Part shown: in pieces, positions 29,324 through 38,779 of the stretch | Numbering within the stretch: position 1 is the first letter of the stretch | How the letters are laid out: each line of letters begins with the position of its first letter | From: Desulfobotulus pelophilus | GTDB taxonomy: Bacteria > Desulfobacterota > Desulfobacteria > Desulfobacterales > ASO4-4 | Direction of reading: 5' to 3' | Assembly: GCF_026155325.1 (NCBI RefSeq) | Contig: NZ_JAPFPW010000001.1 | Coordinates: 62,001 to 126,000 of the forward strand | Length of the DNA stretch: 64,000 nt | The notes under the pieces: model-generated | Told to the model about the DNA's origin: nothing | Databases searched by the model: none | The model's input: only the letters and a program-made list of their open reading frames with translations | Translations under genes and position numbers: made by a program

Positions 29324-29668
29324 ATGGCGGAGATGGAGGTTAAAGCAGTTACCCGATATGCACGCATCTCTCCCCAGAAAGTACGCATGATCATCGATGC
29401 TGTTAAAGGGAAGCCGGTGGATGCGGGGATTAATGTGTTGCATTTTATGCCGCAGAAAGCTGCCGGGATTCTGGGAAAAACGCTCAAGTCTGCTGTGGCC
29501 AATGCGGATCAGCAGGAAATCGACGTCGACTCCCTTTATGTGAAAAATGTATTTGTAGACCAGGGACCATCCCTCAAAAGATTCCGCCCCCGTGCTCGCG
29601 GAAGGGGTTCCCGGATTCTGAAACGGACCAGCCATATCACGGTCATCGTTGCCGAGAAGACGGCCTAG
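29324..29668 (+). CDS. rplV: Ribosomal protein uL22
   Basis: The 114-residue protein has [21 protein letters not shown] and the tunnel-hairpin region [20 protein letters not shown], followed by the typical C-terminal strand [10 protein letters not shown]. Its stop lies 13 bases before the rpsC start. Confidence 0.96.
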   Translation: MAEMEVKAVTRYARISPQKVRMIIDAVKGKPVDAGINVLHFMPQKAAGILGKTLKSAVANADQQEIDVDSLYVKNVFVDQGPSLKRFRPRARGRGSRILKRTSHITVIVAEKTA

Positions 29669-29681
29669 GAAGGAGGAGAGG

Positions 29682-30338
29682 TTGGGTCAGAAAGTTAATC
29701 CGACTGGACTGAGATTGGGAGTCATTAGAACCTGGGATTCCCGCTGGTATGCTAAGAAGAATTATGCGGACTTTATTTATGAAGATTTTAAAATCCGTAC
29801 TTTTCTGAAAAAGCGTCTGGGACATGCCGGCGTATCAAAAATTGAAATTGAACGTTCCAACAAACGCGTACGCCTGCGAATTTTTACGGCACGCCCCGGA
29901 ATTGTGATCGGGAAAAAGGGAGCGGAAATCGCTCAGCTGAAAAAAGATCTGGGCAAGGTGATTTCACAGGAAGTCCTGATTGATATTCAGGAAGTACGTA
30001 AGCCTGAGTTGGATGCACAGCTGGTGGCAGAAAGTGTTGCCCAGCAGCTGGAGAGGCGTGTGGCCTTCCGTCGTGCAATGAAAAGAGGCGTTTCTTCCGC
30101 CATGCGTTTTGGCGCGGAGGGTGTGAAGATTATTTGTGCAGGCCGCCTTGGGGGCGCAGAAATGGCCCGGACGGAGTGGTATAAAGAGGGACGTATTCCC
30201 CTGCATACACTGCGGGCGGATATTGATTACGGTTTCGCCGAAGCCAAGACAACATACGGACAGATTGGTGTGAAGGTATTTATCTTCAAAGGCGAAGTAC
30301 TGAGCAAGGACAAAGTTCAGGCGGCTGCCGCTCGGTAG
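29682..30338 (+). CDS. rpsC: Ribosomal protein uS3
   Basis: The 218-residue protein starts with TTG at 29682, six bases after GGAGGAG, giving the canonical N-terminus [14 protein letters not shown]. The upstream in-frame codons overlap rplV and are not S3-like. It contains the KH domain ([11 protein letters not shown]) and the C-terminal S3 domain ([21 protein letters not shown]-type sequence). It lines the mRNA entry site. Confidence 0.97.
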   Translation: MGQKVNPTGLRLGVIRTWDSRWYAKKNYADFIYEDFKIRTFLKKRLGHAGVSKIEIERSNKRVRLRIFTARPGIVIGKKGAEIAQLKKDLGKVISQEVLIDIQEVRKPELDAQLVAESVAQQLERRVAFRRAMKRGVSSAMRFGAEGVKIICAGRLGGAEMARTEWYKEGRIPLHTLRADIDYGFAEAKTTYGQIGVKVFIFKGEVLSKDKVQAAAAR

Positions 30339-30361
30339 GTCGCTTCAGGAGTTTATGAGAC

Positions 30362-30778
30362 ATGCTGAGTCCCAAGAGATTTAAGTTCCGGAAACAGCAG
30401 CGTGGCAGAATGAAGGGCGCAGCTCAGCGCGGAGCAACTTTGAGTTTCGGAGAGTTCGGCCTGCAGGCCCTTGAGTGTGGCTATATCAACTCCCGTCAGA
30501 TTGAATCCGCACGTATCGCCATGACCCGCCATGTCCGGCGTGGCGGGAAGATGTGGATTCGGATTTTTCCGGACAAGCCCATCACAAAGAAGCCTGCTGA
30601 AGTTCGTATGGGTAAAGGGAAAGGCCCCCATGATAGCTGGGTGGCTGTAGTCAAGCCCGGACGTATTCTTTATGAAATGGAAGGAGTGCCCCGGGAGAAA
30701 GCCATGGAGGCCTTACGTCTGGCGTCCTACAAACTTCCGGTTAAAACCCGGTTCGTAGAAAGAGGCGATTGGCAATGA
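30362..30778 (+). CDS. rplP: Ribosomal protein uL16
   Basis: The 138-residue protein near the A-site tRNA begins [19 protein letters not shown] and has [20 protein letters not shown] and [19 protein letters not shown]-type motifs. Its stop TGA overlaps the rpmC ATG (ATGA). Confidence 0.97.
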   Translation: MLSPKRFKFRKQQRGRMKGAAQRGATLSFGEFGLQALECGYINSRQIESARIAMTRHVRRGGKMWIRIFPDKPITKKPAEVRMGKGKGPHDSWVAVVKPGRILYEMEGVPREKAMEALRLASYKLPVKTRFVERGDWQ

Positions 30779-30978
30779 AAGTAAGTGAATTGAGATCGCT
30801 TGGCGTGAAAGAGCTTGAGGCAAAACTGAAAGATTTCAGGCAGGAACACATGAACCTGCGCTTCCGTCATGCGACGGCACAGCTCGATAATACGGCATCC
30901 CTCAGGCTGATAAAAAGAGGGATTGCTCGCGCCATGACGGTGATCCAGGAACGGAAATCCAAAGGGCAGGATGCGTAA
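30775..30978 (+). CDS. rpmC: Ribosomal protein uL29
   Basis: The 67-residue exit-port protein [18 protein letters not shown] starts at the ATG at 30775 that overlaps the rplP stop; a TTG two codons earlier is possible but unlikely. The two-helix hairpin with [16 protein letters not shown] is typical. Its TAA stop overlaps the next ATG by one base. Confidence 0.95.
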   Translation: MKVSELRSLGVKELEAKLKDFRQEHMNLRFRHATAQLDNTASLRLIKRGIARAMTVIQERKSKGQDA

Positions 30979-31235
30979 TGAATGAGCGTGGAATGAAACG
31001 ACAGCAGCTTGGTGTCGTTGTCTCGGACAAAATGGATAAGACCGTAGTTGTCCGGGTTGAGCGGGTAATCAAGCACAAACTGTATAAAAAGTATGTGAAA
31101 TCGCATAAAAAGTATGCGGCCCATGACGAGGAAAACGCCTGCAAGACAGGGGACCGTGTAGTAATCACGGAAAGCCGCCCCATGAGCAAGAGCAAACATT
31201 GGCGTGTCAGTAAAATTGTCGATAAAACGGCTTGA
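30978..31235 (+). CDS. rpsQ: Ribosomal protein uS17
   Basis: The 85-residue OB-fold protein carries [18 protein letters not shown] and [20 protein letters not shown], the S17 signature. It starts at the ATG fused to the rpmC stop (TAATG), so translation is coupled. Confidence 0.96.
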   Translation: MNERGMKRQQLGVVVSDKMDKTVVVRVERVIKHKLYKKYVKSHKKYAAHDEENACKTGDRVVITESRPMSKSKHWRVSKIVDKTA

Positions 31236-31252
31236 TATAAGGAAAGATCGCC

Positions 31253-31621
31253 ATGATTCAGGCTGAAAGCAGACTTACGGTGGCAGACAATTCCGGAGCC
31301 AAGGAAGTATACTGTATTAAGGTTCTCGGAGGATCTAAGCGGCGCTATGCCGGCATCGGTGATGTTATTGTGGTATCTGTCAAAGAAGCAATCCCCAATT
31401 CAAAAGTAAAAAAGGGGGATGTGCAGAAGGCAGTGATCGTAAGGACATCCAAGGAGATATCCCGACCGGACGGATCAAAAATCCGCTTTGATGATAATTC
31501 CGCTGTCTTGATTAACAACAACAGAGAACCCATCGGCACCCGTATCTTCGGACCTGTAGCGCGTGAGCTGCGCGCAAAGCGTTTTATGAAGATTGTCTCC
31601 CTGGCGCCCGAGGTCCTCTAA
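31253..31621 (+). CDS. rplN: Ribosomal protein uL14
   Basis: The 122-residue protein starts [22 protein letters not shown] and ends with [24 protein letters not shown]-type sequence, both highly conserved. It forms part of the intersubunit bridge and the RsfS docking site. It lies 17 bases after rpsQ. Confidence 0.97.
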   Translation: MIQAESRLTVADNSGAKEVYCIKVLGGSKRRYAGIGDVIVVSVKEAIPNSKVKKGDVQKAVIVRTSKEISRPDGSKIRFDDNSAVLINNNREPIGTRIFGPVARELRAKRFMKIVSLAPEVL

Positions 31622-31652
31622 CCGGCTGGCCGTAAGGAGAATCGAGTCCAAA

Positions 31653-31979
31653 ATGATGGTAAAAACGCATATAAAAAAAGAAGATAAAGTCAAGATCGTT
31701 GCCGGTAAAGATGAAGGTAAGATCGGCAAGGTCCTCAAGGTGATCCGTAAGGATAACCGGGTGATCGTAGAGAACATCAATAAGGTGAAACGCCACGTTA
31801 AGCCGGATATGAAAAACCGGCAGGGCGGGATCATCGAACAGGAGGCTCCGATTCATCTGTCCAATGTTATGCTGATGTGCAATCACTGCATGAAGTCTTC
31901 CCGCATTAGCATTCAGATGCTGGAAAACGGCAAAAAAGTGCGCGTATGCAAAAAATGCAATGAAAACATCGATGCGTAA
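31653..31979 (+). CDS. rplX: Ribosomal protein uL24, with C-terminal CxxC pairs
   Basis: The 108-residue assembly initiator has the KOW motif KIVAGKDEGKIGKVLKV. A C-terminal part holds two CxxC pairs (MCNHC and VCKKC), as in zinc-ribbon L24 of many non-enteric bacteria. Two ATG codons are adjacent (31653, 31656); the frame open further upstream overlaps rplN and is not L24-like. GGAG lies about 13 bases upstream. Confidence 0.95.
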   Translation: MMVKTHIKKEDKVKIVAGKDEGKIGKVLKVIRKDNRVIVENINKVKRHVKPDMKNRQGGIIEQEAPIHLSNVMLMCNHCMKSSRISIQMLENGKKVRVCKKCNENIDA

Positions 31980-32015
31980 CCGGGCGGATGACTCAGGATC
32001 GTGCCGGAGGTTTGA

Positions 32016-32555
32016 ATGTCGTATTTGAAGAAGAAGTACCAAGAGGAGATTGCTCCTCAGCTGATGGAGGCTTTTCAGTACAAGAATCCCATGCAGGTTC
32101 CCCGTATTGAAAAAGTGGTTCTGAATATGGGACTGGGTGAAGCCATCCATAATAGTAAAATTCTGGATTCCGCTGCTGAAGAGCTGGCACGGATTTCCGG
32201 CCAGAAACCTGTTATTACAAGAGCTAAAAAATCCATTGCCGCCTTTAAGCTCCGAGAAGGAATGCCCATCGGCTGCACTGTGACGCTCCGTCAGGGGCGG
32301 ATGTATGATTTTCTGGCTCGTCTGCTGAATGCGGCTCTGCCCCGAGTGAGGGATTTTAAGGGGGTTTCCGGTAAGGCTTTTGACGGTAATGGCAACTATA
32401 CGCTCGGTATTCGGGAACAGATCATTTTTCCGGAAATTGACTATGATAAGATTGATAAAGTCAAGGGGCTGAACGTGTGTATCGTGACGTCCGCCAAAAC
32501 CAATGGGGAAGCCAAGGAGCTGCTCCGGCTCATGGGGATGCCCTTCCGGAACTGA
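32016..32555 (+). CDS. rplE: Ribosomal protein uL5
   Basis: The 179-residue 5S rRNA-binding protein has the N-terminal [15 protein letters not shown], the [21 protein letters not shown]-type central motif and the C-terminal GMPFRN. GGAGG lies eight bases before the ATG. It is followed by rpsN after 35 bases. Confidence 0.97.
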   Translation: MSYLKKKYQEEIAPQLMEAFQYKNPMQVPRIEKVVLNMGLGEAIHNSKILDSAAEELARISGQKPVITRAKKSIAAFKLREGMPIGCTVTLRQGRMYDFLARLLNAALPRVRDFKGVSGKAFDGNGNYTLGIREQIIFPEIDYDKIDKVKGLNVCIVTSAKTNGEAKELLRLMGMPFRN

Positions 32556-32590
32556 TGCCACGTTCCCGTGGGTAATTTAGGAGGAAAAAA

Positions 32591-32776
32591 GTGGCCAAGA
32601 AATCTTTGATCGCAAAAGCAAATCGTAAGCCCAAATTTCAGGTCCGCGCGTATAACCGCTGCCCTGTTTGTGGTCGCCCCAGAGCCTTTCTTCGCAAATT
32701 TGGTCTGTGCCGTATCTGTTTTCGGAAGATGGCATCTGAAGGCTTATTGCCCGGTGTGACCAAATCCAGCTGGTAG
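32591..32776 (+). CDS. rpsN: Ribosomal protein uS14, zinc-binding short form
   Basis: A 61-residue type Z S14 read from a GTG at 32591 with AGGAGG upstream. The zinc site is CPVC ... CRIC, followed by [18 protein letters not shown]. The short zinc form contrasts with the long zinc-free form of enterobacteria. Confidence 0.96.
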   Translation: MAKKSLIAKANRKPKFQVRAYNRCPVCGRPRAFLRKFGLCRICFRKMASEGLLPGVTKSSW

Positions 32777-32824
32777 AAGGTGGCTCATGGAGCGGAATCA
32801 AGGGACGAAAACGGAGATAAATAA

Positions 32825-33226
32825 ATGGCAGCAATCATAGATCCCATCGCGGATATGCTGACCCGCATAAGAAATGGCGGAAAAGCAAAGTTCGCCAGTG
32901 TGGACATGCCCAGCTCTTCAATTAAGCTGGAGCTCGCAAGGGTTCTTAAAGAGCAGGGGTATATCAGGAATTTTAAGAAAGTTGATGATGGCAAACAGGG
33001 CATACTTCGGGTTTATCTGAAATACACTGATAGCCAGAAGCATGTGATTTATGGCATTGACCGCGTGAGCAAGCCCAGTTGTCGGACCTATGCAAAGGCT
33101 GGTGAGATTAAGCCCGTTCTCAACGGACTTGGCATATCAATTCTTTCCACCTCTAGGGGAATTCTCACCGACAAGCAGGCCAGAACCGAGAATGTGGGCG
33201 GCGAAGTGCTCTGCAACGTCTGGTAG
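32825..33226 (+). CDS. rpsH: Ribosomal protein uS8
   Basis: The 133-residue protein has DPIADMLTRIRNGGKAKF and the C-terminal STSRGILTDKQARTENVGGE, close to the family consensus. In E. coli S8 represses the spc operon through a site near rplE; no such site was identified here. It is 16 bases upstream of rplF. Confidence 0.97.
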   Translation: MAAIIDPIADMLTRIRNGGKAKFASVDMPSSSIKLELARVLKEQGYIRNFKKVDDGKQGILRVYLKYTDSQKHVIYGIDRVSKPSCRTYAKAGEIKPVLNGLGISILSTSRGILTDKQARTENVGGEVLCNVW

Positions 33227-33242
33227 GAGTCGAGGAGAGATC

Positions 33243-33779
33243 ATGTCAAGAATTGGGAAAAAACCGATCCAGGTTCCATCCAAGGTCACCGTCAACTACA
33301 CCAACCGAACCGTAGGTATCGAAGGTCCGCTTGGAAAGCTTGCCCGGGAAATTCATCCTTCAGTGGATCTGGAAATTCAGGATGGGGTCATCAATGTGGT
33401 TCCCCTTTCCGATGACCGTCAGTCCGTTGCGTTTCAGGGAATGACCCGTGCACTGGTTGCCAATATGGTTACGGGTGTAAGCGATGGCTTTAAGAAGGTC
33501 CTTCAGATTAACGGTATTGGCTACAGAGCCGAACTGAAAAGCGATGTTTTGACTTTGTTTGTGGGCTATTCCAATCCAGTGGGCTATCCAGTCCCGAATG
33601 GAATCAGTCTTTCTGTTGAGAAAAATAACGACATTACGGTTTCCGGTATTGATAAGCAGCAGGTTGGCCAGGTTGCAGCGGAAATTCGGGCCGTTCGCCC
33701 CCCTGAGCCTTACAAAGGCAAGGGAATCAAGTATGCGGATGAACATATTATTCGTAAGGCTGGTAAATCCGCCAAGTAA
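33243..33779 (+). CDS. rplF: Ribosomal protein uL6
   Basis: The 178-residue protein starts at the ATG at 33243 (MSRIGKKPIQVPSKV) after GGAG; the frame upstream overlaps rpsH and is not L6. The C-terminal domain shows KQQVGQVAAEIRAVRPPEPY and GKGIKYADE, the most conserved part of L6. A 67-base spacer precedes rplR. Confidence 0.97.
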   Translation: MSRIGKKPIQVPSKVTVNYTNRTVGIEGPLGKLAREIHPSVDLEIQDGVINVVPLSDDRQSVAFQGMTRALVANMVTGVSDGFKKVLQINGIGYRAELKSDVLTLFVGYSNPVGYPVPNGISLSVEKNNDITVSGIDKQQVGQVAAEIRAVRPPEPYKGKGIKYADEHIIRKAGKSAK

Positions 33780-33846
33780 AGACGGATCGAGCCCAGGCCC
33801 AAAGGGGCCGTAGTGGGACGTTTCGAAACCAAAGAGGATTGAGGGA

Positions 33847-34215
33847 ATGAGCAGCAATTCCAAAAAAGCGACGCGGCTGAAAAGAAAAATCCGTATTCGT
33901 AAGAAAGTCCGGGGAAGCACAGCGCGTCCGAGATTATGCGTTTTCAGAAGTGCCCGGCATATATACGCACAGATCATAGATGATATTGAGGGGCGCACAC
34001 TGTTTTCCGCATCCAGTGCAGAAAAAGATATCCTGAGTTCTGAAGAGAGCGCAGGGGTCAAGCTGGAGCAGGCCAAAGCTATCGGCAAAAAAGTAGCAGA
34101 GCGAGCAGTGGCCGGTGGGGTGAGCCAGGTGGTCTTTGACCGGAATGGTTTTATTTATCATGGCCGGGTGAAAGCGGTGGCCGATGGTGCCAGAGAAGCG
34201 GGTCTGGAATTTTAA
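33847..34215 (+). CDS. rplR: Ribosomal protein uL18
   Basis: The 122-residue 5S rRNA-binding protein has a basic N-terminus, [20 protein letters not shown], and the C-terminal [20 protein letters not shown]-type motif ending in [13 protein letters not shown] precedes the ATG. Confidence 0.97.
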   Translation: MSSNSKKATRLKRKIRIRKKVRGSTARPRLCVFRSARHIYAQIIDDIEGRTLFSASSAEKDILSSEESAGVKLEQAKAIGKKVAERAVAGGVSQVVFDRNGFIYHGRVKAVADGAREAGLEF

Positions 34216-34232
34216 GGTAAGGAGGCTGTGCC

Positions 34233-34730
34233 TTGTTTAAAAAAGACACGGGTGAAAAACAGTATATCGACAAGGTTGTGTATATCAACCGCGTTGCCAA
34301 GGTAGTCAAGGGCGGCCGTCGGTTCAGTTTTAGCGCCATTGTTGTTGTCGGAGATGGTGAAGGCAAAGTGGGATGGGGTCTTGGCAAAGCAGGGGAAGTC
34401 CCCGAAGCCATCCGCAAGGGTGTTGAGCAGGCCAAGAAAAATATGGTGAAAATTCCTTTGACTGCAGAAGGTTCCGTTCCCTTTGAAGTGGTTGGCAAAT
34501 TCGGGGCAGGTCGTGTGTTGCTCAAGCCGGCCTCAGAAGGTACCGGCCTTATAGCCGGCGGACCCGTTCGTGCCGTACTTGAGGCTGTCGGCGTTAAGGA
34601 TATTTTGACCAAATGCCTTGGGTCCAACAATCCTCACAATATGGTAAAAGCAACCATTGAGGGACTAAGCAGACTGGAAAGCCCGGCCCAGATCGCCAGA
34701 AGGCGGGGGCTGCGGATTGAAGATCTGTAA
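34233..34730 (+). CDS. rpsE: Ribosomal protein uS5
   Basis: The 165-residue protein starts with TTG at 34233, seven bases after GGAGG. It has the N-terminal RNA-binding domain ([20 protein letters not shown], 20 residues), then [20 protein letters not shown] and the C-terminal [17 protein letters not shown]5 is a fidelity protein at the mRNA entry site. Confidence 0.97.
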   Translation: MFKKDTGEKQYIDKVVYINRVAKVVKGGRRFSFSAIVVVGDGEGKVGWGLGKAGEVPEAIRKGVEQAKKNMVKIPLTAEGSVPFEVVGKFGAGRVLLKPASEGTGLIAGGPVRAVLEAVGVKDILTKCLGSNNPHNMVKATIEGLSRLESPAQIARRRGLRIEDL

Positions 34731-34744
34731 GGGGGAATATCGTA

Positions 34745-34927
34745 ATGGGAACCAAGCTTAATATTCAGTTAGTGCGGAGTCTGGTAGGTAAGCCGGAAAA
34801 ACAGCGTAAAGTGCTGCGGGCAATGGGGCTGACAAAAATGAACAGTACAGTCATCCTTGATGCCAATCCTGCTATACAGGGTATGATTACCAAAATTGCC
34901 CATATGGTGAAAGTGGAGGAGGTGTAA
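34745..34927 (+). CDS. rpmD: Ribosomal protein uL30
   Basis: The 60-residue protein has NIQLVRSLVGKPEKQRKVLRA-type text and ends NPAIQGMITKIAHMVKVEEV, a standard short bacterial L30. It lies one base before the rplO ATG, so translation is probably coupled. Confidence 0.95.
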   Translation: MGTKLNIQLVRSLVGKPEKQRKVLRAMGLTKMNSTVILDANPAIQGMITKIAHMVKVEEV

Positions 34928-34928
34928 G

Positions 34929-35369
34929 ATGGTAAAACTCTATGAACTTTCTCCGGCAGAAGGCTCGACCCGTAAGCGTAAGCGTAAGGGCCGCGGTGTG
35001 GCTTCCGGCAATGGCACAACGGCTGGGCGAGGTTACAATGGTCAGAATTCAAGGTCCGGTGGTAAGGTACGTGCGGGCTTTGAAGGTGGGCAGATGCCTT
35101 TGCATCGTCGTCTTCCCAAACGCGGTTTTACAAGCATTTTTAAAACCCAGTTTGCTGTTGTCAATCTTTCGGATCTGTCAAAATTTGAAGCGGGCTCTCT
35201 TGTGGACGAAGCGACACTTCTTCAGGCAGGCGTGGTTAAGCAGGTGTATGACGGGGTAAAACTTCTTGCAAAAGGAGACATCTCTGTCCCTCTGACCATA
35301 CAGGTGTCCCGGATCAGCCAGGCTGCCAAGGCAAAAGTCGTGGCGGCGGGTGGCAAAGTTGAAGGGTAA
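34929..35369 (+). CDS. rplO: Ribosomal protein uL15
   Basis: The 146-residue protein has the glycine/arginine-rich N-terminal half (RKRKRKGRGVASGNGTTAGR, then GGQMPLHRRLPKRGF) and the folded C-terminal half ending in KAKVVAAGGKVEG. It lies immediately upstream of secY. Confidence 0.97.
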   Translation: MVKLYELSPAEGSTRKRKRKGRGVASGNGTTAGRGYNGQNSRSGGKVRAGFEGGQMPLHRRLPKRGFTSIFKTQFAVVNLSDLSKFEAGSLVDEATLLQAGVVKQVYDGVKLLAKGDISVPLTIQVSRISQAAKAKVVAAGGKVEG

Positions 35370-35376
35370 ATGACTT

Positions 35377-36696
35377 ATGATGGGTAGTGGCTTTCAGAAT
35401 ATTTTCAGGGTTCCTGAATTAAAACGACGGGTACTGTTTGCTCTGATGATGCTGGTTGTGTATCGCATCGGCGTGCATGTACCCACGCCTGGCATAGACA
35501 GGGAAGCTCTGGCTGCGCTTTTTGCTCGCACAGAGGGTACCCTTTTTGCCATGTTTGACATGTTTTCCGGCGGGGCCTTGGAACAACTGTCGGTCTTTGC
35601 CCTCGGAATCATGCCCTATATCAGCGCTTCAATTATCCTGCAGCTGCTTACTGTGGCAGTTCCCCACCTTGAGCGATTGAAAAAAGAGGGAGAACAGGGC
35701 CGCCGTAAAATAACCCAGTACACACGATACGGAACAATCGTTCTGAGTGTTATTCAGGGCCTTGGTATCAGTATCGGTCTTGAAAGTATGACAGCGCCCG
35801 GCGGTGGTGCTGTTGTGCTGGATCCTGGCTGGGGTTTTCGTTTAATGACGGTTATTACCCTGACTTCCGGCACGGCTTTTATTATGTGGCTGGGTGAGCA
35901 GATAACGGAAAAAGGTATTGGTAACGGTATCTCTCTGGTAATTTTTGCTGGTATTGTAGCCGGCTTACCCTCTGCCATGGGAAATACCTTCCGACTGATG
36001 AAAACCGGAGAGATGAGTGTCTTTCTGGTTGTATTTCTGATCGTTATGATGGTAGCTGTTGTGGGCTTCATTATTTTTGTGGAGCAGGGACAGCGGCGGA
36101 TACCCGTGCATTATGCAAAAAGAGTTGTCGGTAACAAAATGTATGGTGGTCAGACTTCTCATCTGCCACTCAAGGTGAATACGGCTGGTGTCATTCCGCC
36201 TATTTTTGCCTCTTCCATCATTATGTTTCCGGCTACAATAGCCACGTTTATTGATATGCCGGCGATGCGGGGGGTCATGGATTCTCTTCATCCCGGAGGA
36301 TTTTTGTACGAGATAGTTTTTGTAGCCTTTATTTTTTTCTTTTGTTTCTTTTACACAGCTATTGTATTTAACCCCGTGGATGTGGCAGAAAACATGAGAA
36401 AAAATGGGGGCTACATACCGGGAATCCGCCCGGGAAAAAGGACCTCGGATTTTATAGACAGGGTGCTGACTCGTCTGACGCTCAGTGGAGCGGCTTATGT
36501 GTCTGCGGTATGTGTTCTTCCTTCCATACTCATTACCCAGTTTAATGTGCCTTTCTATTTTGGCGGTACAGCCCTGCTGATTGTTGTGGCGGTTTCTCTG
36601 GATACGGTTTCCCAGATGGAATCCCATATGATCACCAGGAACTACGAAGGTTTTTTGAACAAGAAGACAGGCAAAATCCGGGGGCGGCGCGGATAA
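35377..36696 (+). CDS. secY: SecY, preprotein translocase channel
   Basis: The 439-residue inner-membrane protein has about ten membrane helices. Diagnostic motifs include [26 protein letters not shown] (split), [18 protein letters not shown], and [16 protein letters not shown], plus the cytoplasmic loop [12 protein letters not shown]. With SecE it forms the protein-export channel. Unlike many bacteria, no adk or map follows; infA comes next after 124 bases. Confidence 0.97.
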   Translation: MMGSGFQNIFRVPELKRRVLFALMMLVVYRIGVHVPTPGIDREALAALFARTEGTLFAMFDMFSGGALEQLSVFALGIMPYISASIILQLLTVAVPHLERLKKEGEQGRRKITQYTRYGTIVLSVIQGLGISIGLESMTAPGGGAVVLDPGWGFRLMTVITLTSGTAFIMWLGEQITEKGIGNGISLVIFAGIVAGLPSAMGNTFRLMKTGEMSVFLVVFLIVMMVAVVGFIIFVEQGQRRIPVHYAKRVVGNKMYGGQTSHLPLKVNTAGVIPPIFASSIIMFPATIATFIDMPAMRGVMDSLHPGGFLYEIVFVAFIFFFCFFYTAIVFNPVDVAENMRKNGGYIPGIRPGKRTSDFIDRVLTRLTLSGAAYVSAVCVLPSILITQFNVPFYFGGTALLIVVAVSLDTVSQMESHMITRNYEGFLNKKTGKIRGRRG

Positions 36697-36820
36697 CAGG
36701 TTTTCCCTGCTGCCCCGAAAAGGCAGCAGGGAAATAAGTATAGACTCGGACACCGTGCGGTGCTATATTTTCGGGTCTTTGCATGACACGGGTATTCCAT
36801 CCGAATACCCAGGAGGTTCA

Positions 36821-37039
36821 ATGGCCAAGGAAGATGCAATCAAGGTGCAGGGCGAAGTAGTTGAAACCTTGCCTAATGCGATGTTTCGCGTGCGCCTCGA
36901 AAACGGACATGAGATTTTAGCACACATCTCCGGGAAGATGCGTATGCATTTTATTAAGATTCTGCCTGGTGATAAGGTGACGGTTGAGTTGTCTCCATAT
37001 GATTTGACTCGGGGGCGGATCACCTACCGATCCAAATAG
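36821..37039 (+). CDS. infA: Translation initiation factor IF-1
   Basis: The 72-residue OB-fold protein starts at the ATG at 36821 after [26 protein letters not shown] and [20 protein letters not shown]. An upstream in-frame ATG would add 22 unrelated residues. Length is exactly the family norm. rpmJ follows. Confidence 0.97.
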   Translation: MAKEDAIKVQGEVVETLPNAMFRVRLENGHEILAHISGKMRMHFIKILPGDKVTVELSPYDLTRGRITYRSK

Positions 37040-37068
37040 GATTTGGTTTAAGAAATGAGGAGCTAGCC

Positions 37069-37182
37069 ATGAAAGTCAGGGCTTCAGTTAAAAAGATTTG
37101 CACTAAATGCAAAGTCGTGAAGCGCAAGGGCGTGGTACGTGTTATTTGTGAAAACAAGCGGCATAAACAGCGGCAGGGGTAA
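37069..37182 (+). CDS. rpmJ: Ribosomal protein bL36, zinc form
   Basis: A 37-residue protein, [20 protein letters not shown] followed by [17 protein letters not shown]. It has the C-C-C-H zinc ligands of the C+ form. GAGGAG lies about seven bases before the ATG at 37069. Too short for standard ORF cut-offs, but unmistakable; it sits between infA and rpsM. Confidence 0.97.
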   Translation: MKVRASVKKICTKCKVVKRKGVVRVICENKRHKQRQG

Positions 37183-37193
37183 AGGGGGATACT

Positions 37194-37562
37194 TTGGCTC
37201 GAATTGCAGGTGTGGATCTTCCCAGAAAGAAGCGTGTTGATATCGCTTTGACCTATATTTATGGTATCGGCAGAACCAGTGCATCTAGAATAGTCGGTAG
37301 CTTGGGACTTGATGGTTCCACTAAGGTCGATGCCTTGACGGATGACGAAATAAACGGCATCCGCAAAGCGATTGACGGGGAGTTTAAGGTGGAAGGGGAG
37401 CTTCGGTCTGAAGTTTCCATGAACATCAAGAGACTCATGGATCTTGGTTGCTACAGGGGCCTGCGTCACCGCAGGGGACTGCCTGTGCACGGACAGCGTA
37501 CCCGGACAAATGCCCGGACGCGTAAAGGCCCGAGAAGAGCCGCCATCAAGAAGAAAAAGTAA
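37194..37562 (+). CDS. rpsM: Ribosomal protein uS13
   Basis: The 122-residue protein starts with TTG at 37194 (ribosome site GGGGG). It has [31 protein letters not shown], and the C-terminal [20 protein letters not shown]. It contacts the P-site tRNA and the large subunit. It is the first gene of the alpha operon. Confidence 0.97.
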   Translation: MARIAGVDLPRKKRVDIALTYIYGIGRTSASRIVGSLGLDGSTKVDALTDDEINGIRKAIDGEFKVEGELRSEVSMNIKRLMDLGCYRGLRHRRGLPVHGQRTRTNARTRKGPRRAAIKKKK

Positions 37563-37582
37563 GCAGGAGACAGGATTAGATT

Positions 37583-37975
37583 ATGGCTAAAGCACGTTCT
37601 GCTAAAAAGACAAAAAAAGTTAAAAAGAATATTTCGACGGGTGTTGTGCATATACAGTCTACATTTAACAACACCATTGTAACGATTTCCGATACGGCGG
37701 GCGGGGTAGTTTCCTGGTCTTCCTCTGGAGCCATGGGGTTTAAGGGGTCTCGTAAGAGCACGCCCTTTGCTGCCCAGATGGCTGCTGAAGATGCGGCAAA
37801 AAAAGCCCAGGAGCACGGTATGCGGAATGTGGAGATTTACGTGAAGGGGCCAGGTTCAGGCCGTGAATCCGCTTTGCGCGCCATTCAAGGAACAGGCTTT
37901 ACCGTGACCATGATAAAAGATGTCACTCCGGTTCCCCATAACGGCTGCCGTCCGCCCAAACGTCGTCGGGTATAG
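37583..37975 (+). CDS. rpsK: Ribosomal protein uS11
   Basis: The 130-residue platform protein shows [36 protein letters not shown] and the C-terminal [15 protein letters not shown], all diagnostic. An 81-base spacer leads to rpsD. Confidence 0.97.
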   Translation: MAKARSAKKTKKVKKNISTGVVHIQSTFNNTIVTISDTAGGVVSWSSSGAMGFKGSRKSTPFAAQMAAEDAAKKAQEHGMRNVEIYVKGPGSGRESALRAIQGTGFTVTMIKDVTPVPHNGCRPPKRRRV

Positions 37976-38056
37976 TTTTGTTAACATACCGCAACGCCAC
38001 AGGCGGGTATCGGTAATCCATAGTAGCGTAGTGTTGAGTGTCTGAAGGAGGATACC

Positions 38057-38683
38057 TTGTCCAGATATCGCGGTTCCGTCTGCCGTATGTGCAGGCGTGA
38101 AAACATGAAATTATTTCTTAAGGGTGATCGCTGCTTTTCGGACAAATGCAGCTTTGACCGCAGACCTTATGCGCCGGGTCAGCATGGCCAGCGTCGAGGT
38201 AAAGTTTCCGACTATGGTATACAGCTTCGTGAAAAGCAGAAGGTTAAACGTCTGTATGGCCTTTCTGAGAAGCAGTTCCGCCTGACATTTGGTAAAGCGG
38301 AGCAGAAAAAGGGAATTACAGGTACCAACCTTCTGGTGCATCTGGAATCCAGACTGGATAATGTTGTTTATCGCATGGGTTTTGTCAATTCCCGTATCCA
38401 GGGTCGTCATTTTGTCCGGCACAATCATTTTATGGTAAATGGTATTCGCGTGAATATTCCCTCCTATGTTGTGAAAGCAGGGGATGTGATTGAAGTCCGC
38501 GAAAAAAGCCGTAAGGTTCAGGCTGTCAATGAAGCCATGGATGCCGTAGTGCGCCGTGGAATTCCCCAGTGGCTGGAGTTGGATAAAGACGGGCACAAAG
38601 GGACTGTGAAATCTTTGCCTGTTCGTGAAGATCTCACCCTGCCAATTCAGGAGCAGCTCATTGTTGAATTGTACTCCAAGTAG
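38057..38683 (+). CDS. rpsD: Ribosomal protein uS4, zinc-binding form
   Basis: The 208-residue assembly initiator starts with TTG at 38057 after GGAGGA. The N-terminal part has four cysteines (CRMC at 9-12, then CFSDKC at about 26-31), marking the zinc form absent from E. coli. The S4 RNA-binding domain ([16 protein letters not shown]-like RQ replaced by [12 protein letters not shown]) follows. In E. coli S4 represses the alpha operon. Confidence 0.97.
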   Translation: MSRYRGSVCRMCRRENMKLFLKGDRCFSDKCSFDRRPYAPGQHGQRRGKVSDYGIQLREKQKVKRLYGLSEKQFRLTFGKAEQKKGITGTNLLVHLESRLDNVVYRMGFVNSRIQGRHFVRHNHFMVNGIRVNIPSYVVKAGDVIEVREKSRKVQAVNEAMDAVVRRGIPQWLELDKDGHKGTVKSLPVREDLTLPIQEQLIVELYSK

Positions 38684-38779
38684 GCTCCGTGAACACCGGC
38701 CATATGGCCGGAGGGCTGCGGCTGTTGCTTCCCGAACCACAGATCGGGCATCCTCTGAACCGATTGGAGATAAGGCCAT

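Noticed and set aside
31584-32561. 325-codon minus-strand frame across rplX and rplE
   Set aside because: Antisense shadow of two ribosomal protein genes; low-complexity composition and no start signal.
34969-34990. Short tandem repeat CGTAAG in rplO
   Set aside because: It simply encodes the basic RKRKRK stretch of L15 and has no sign of a separate role.
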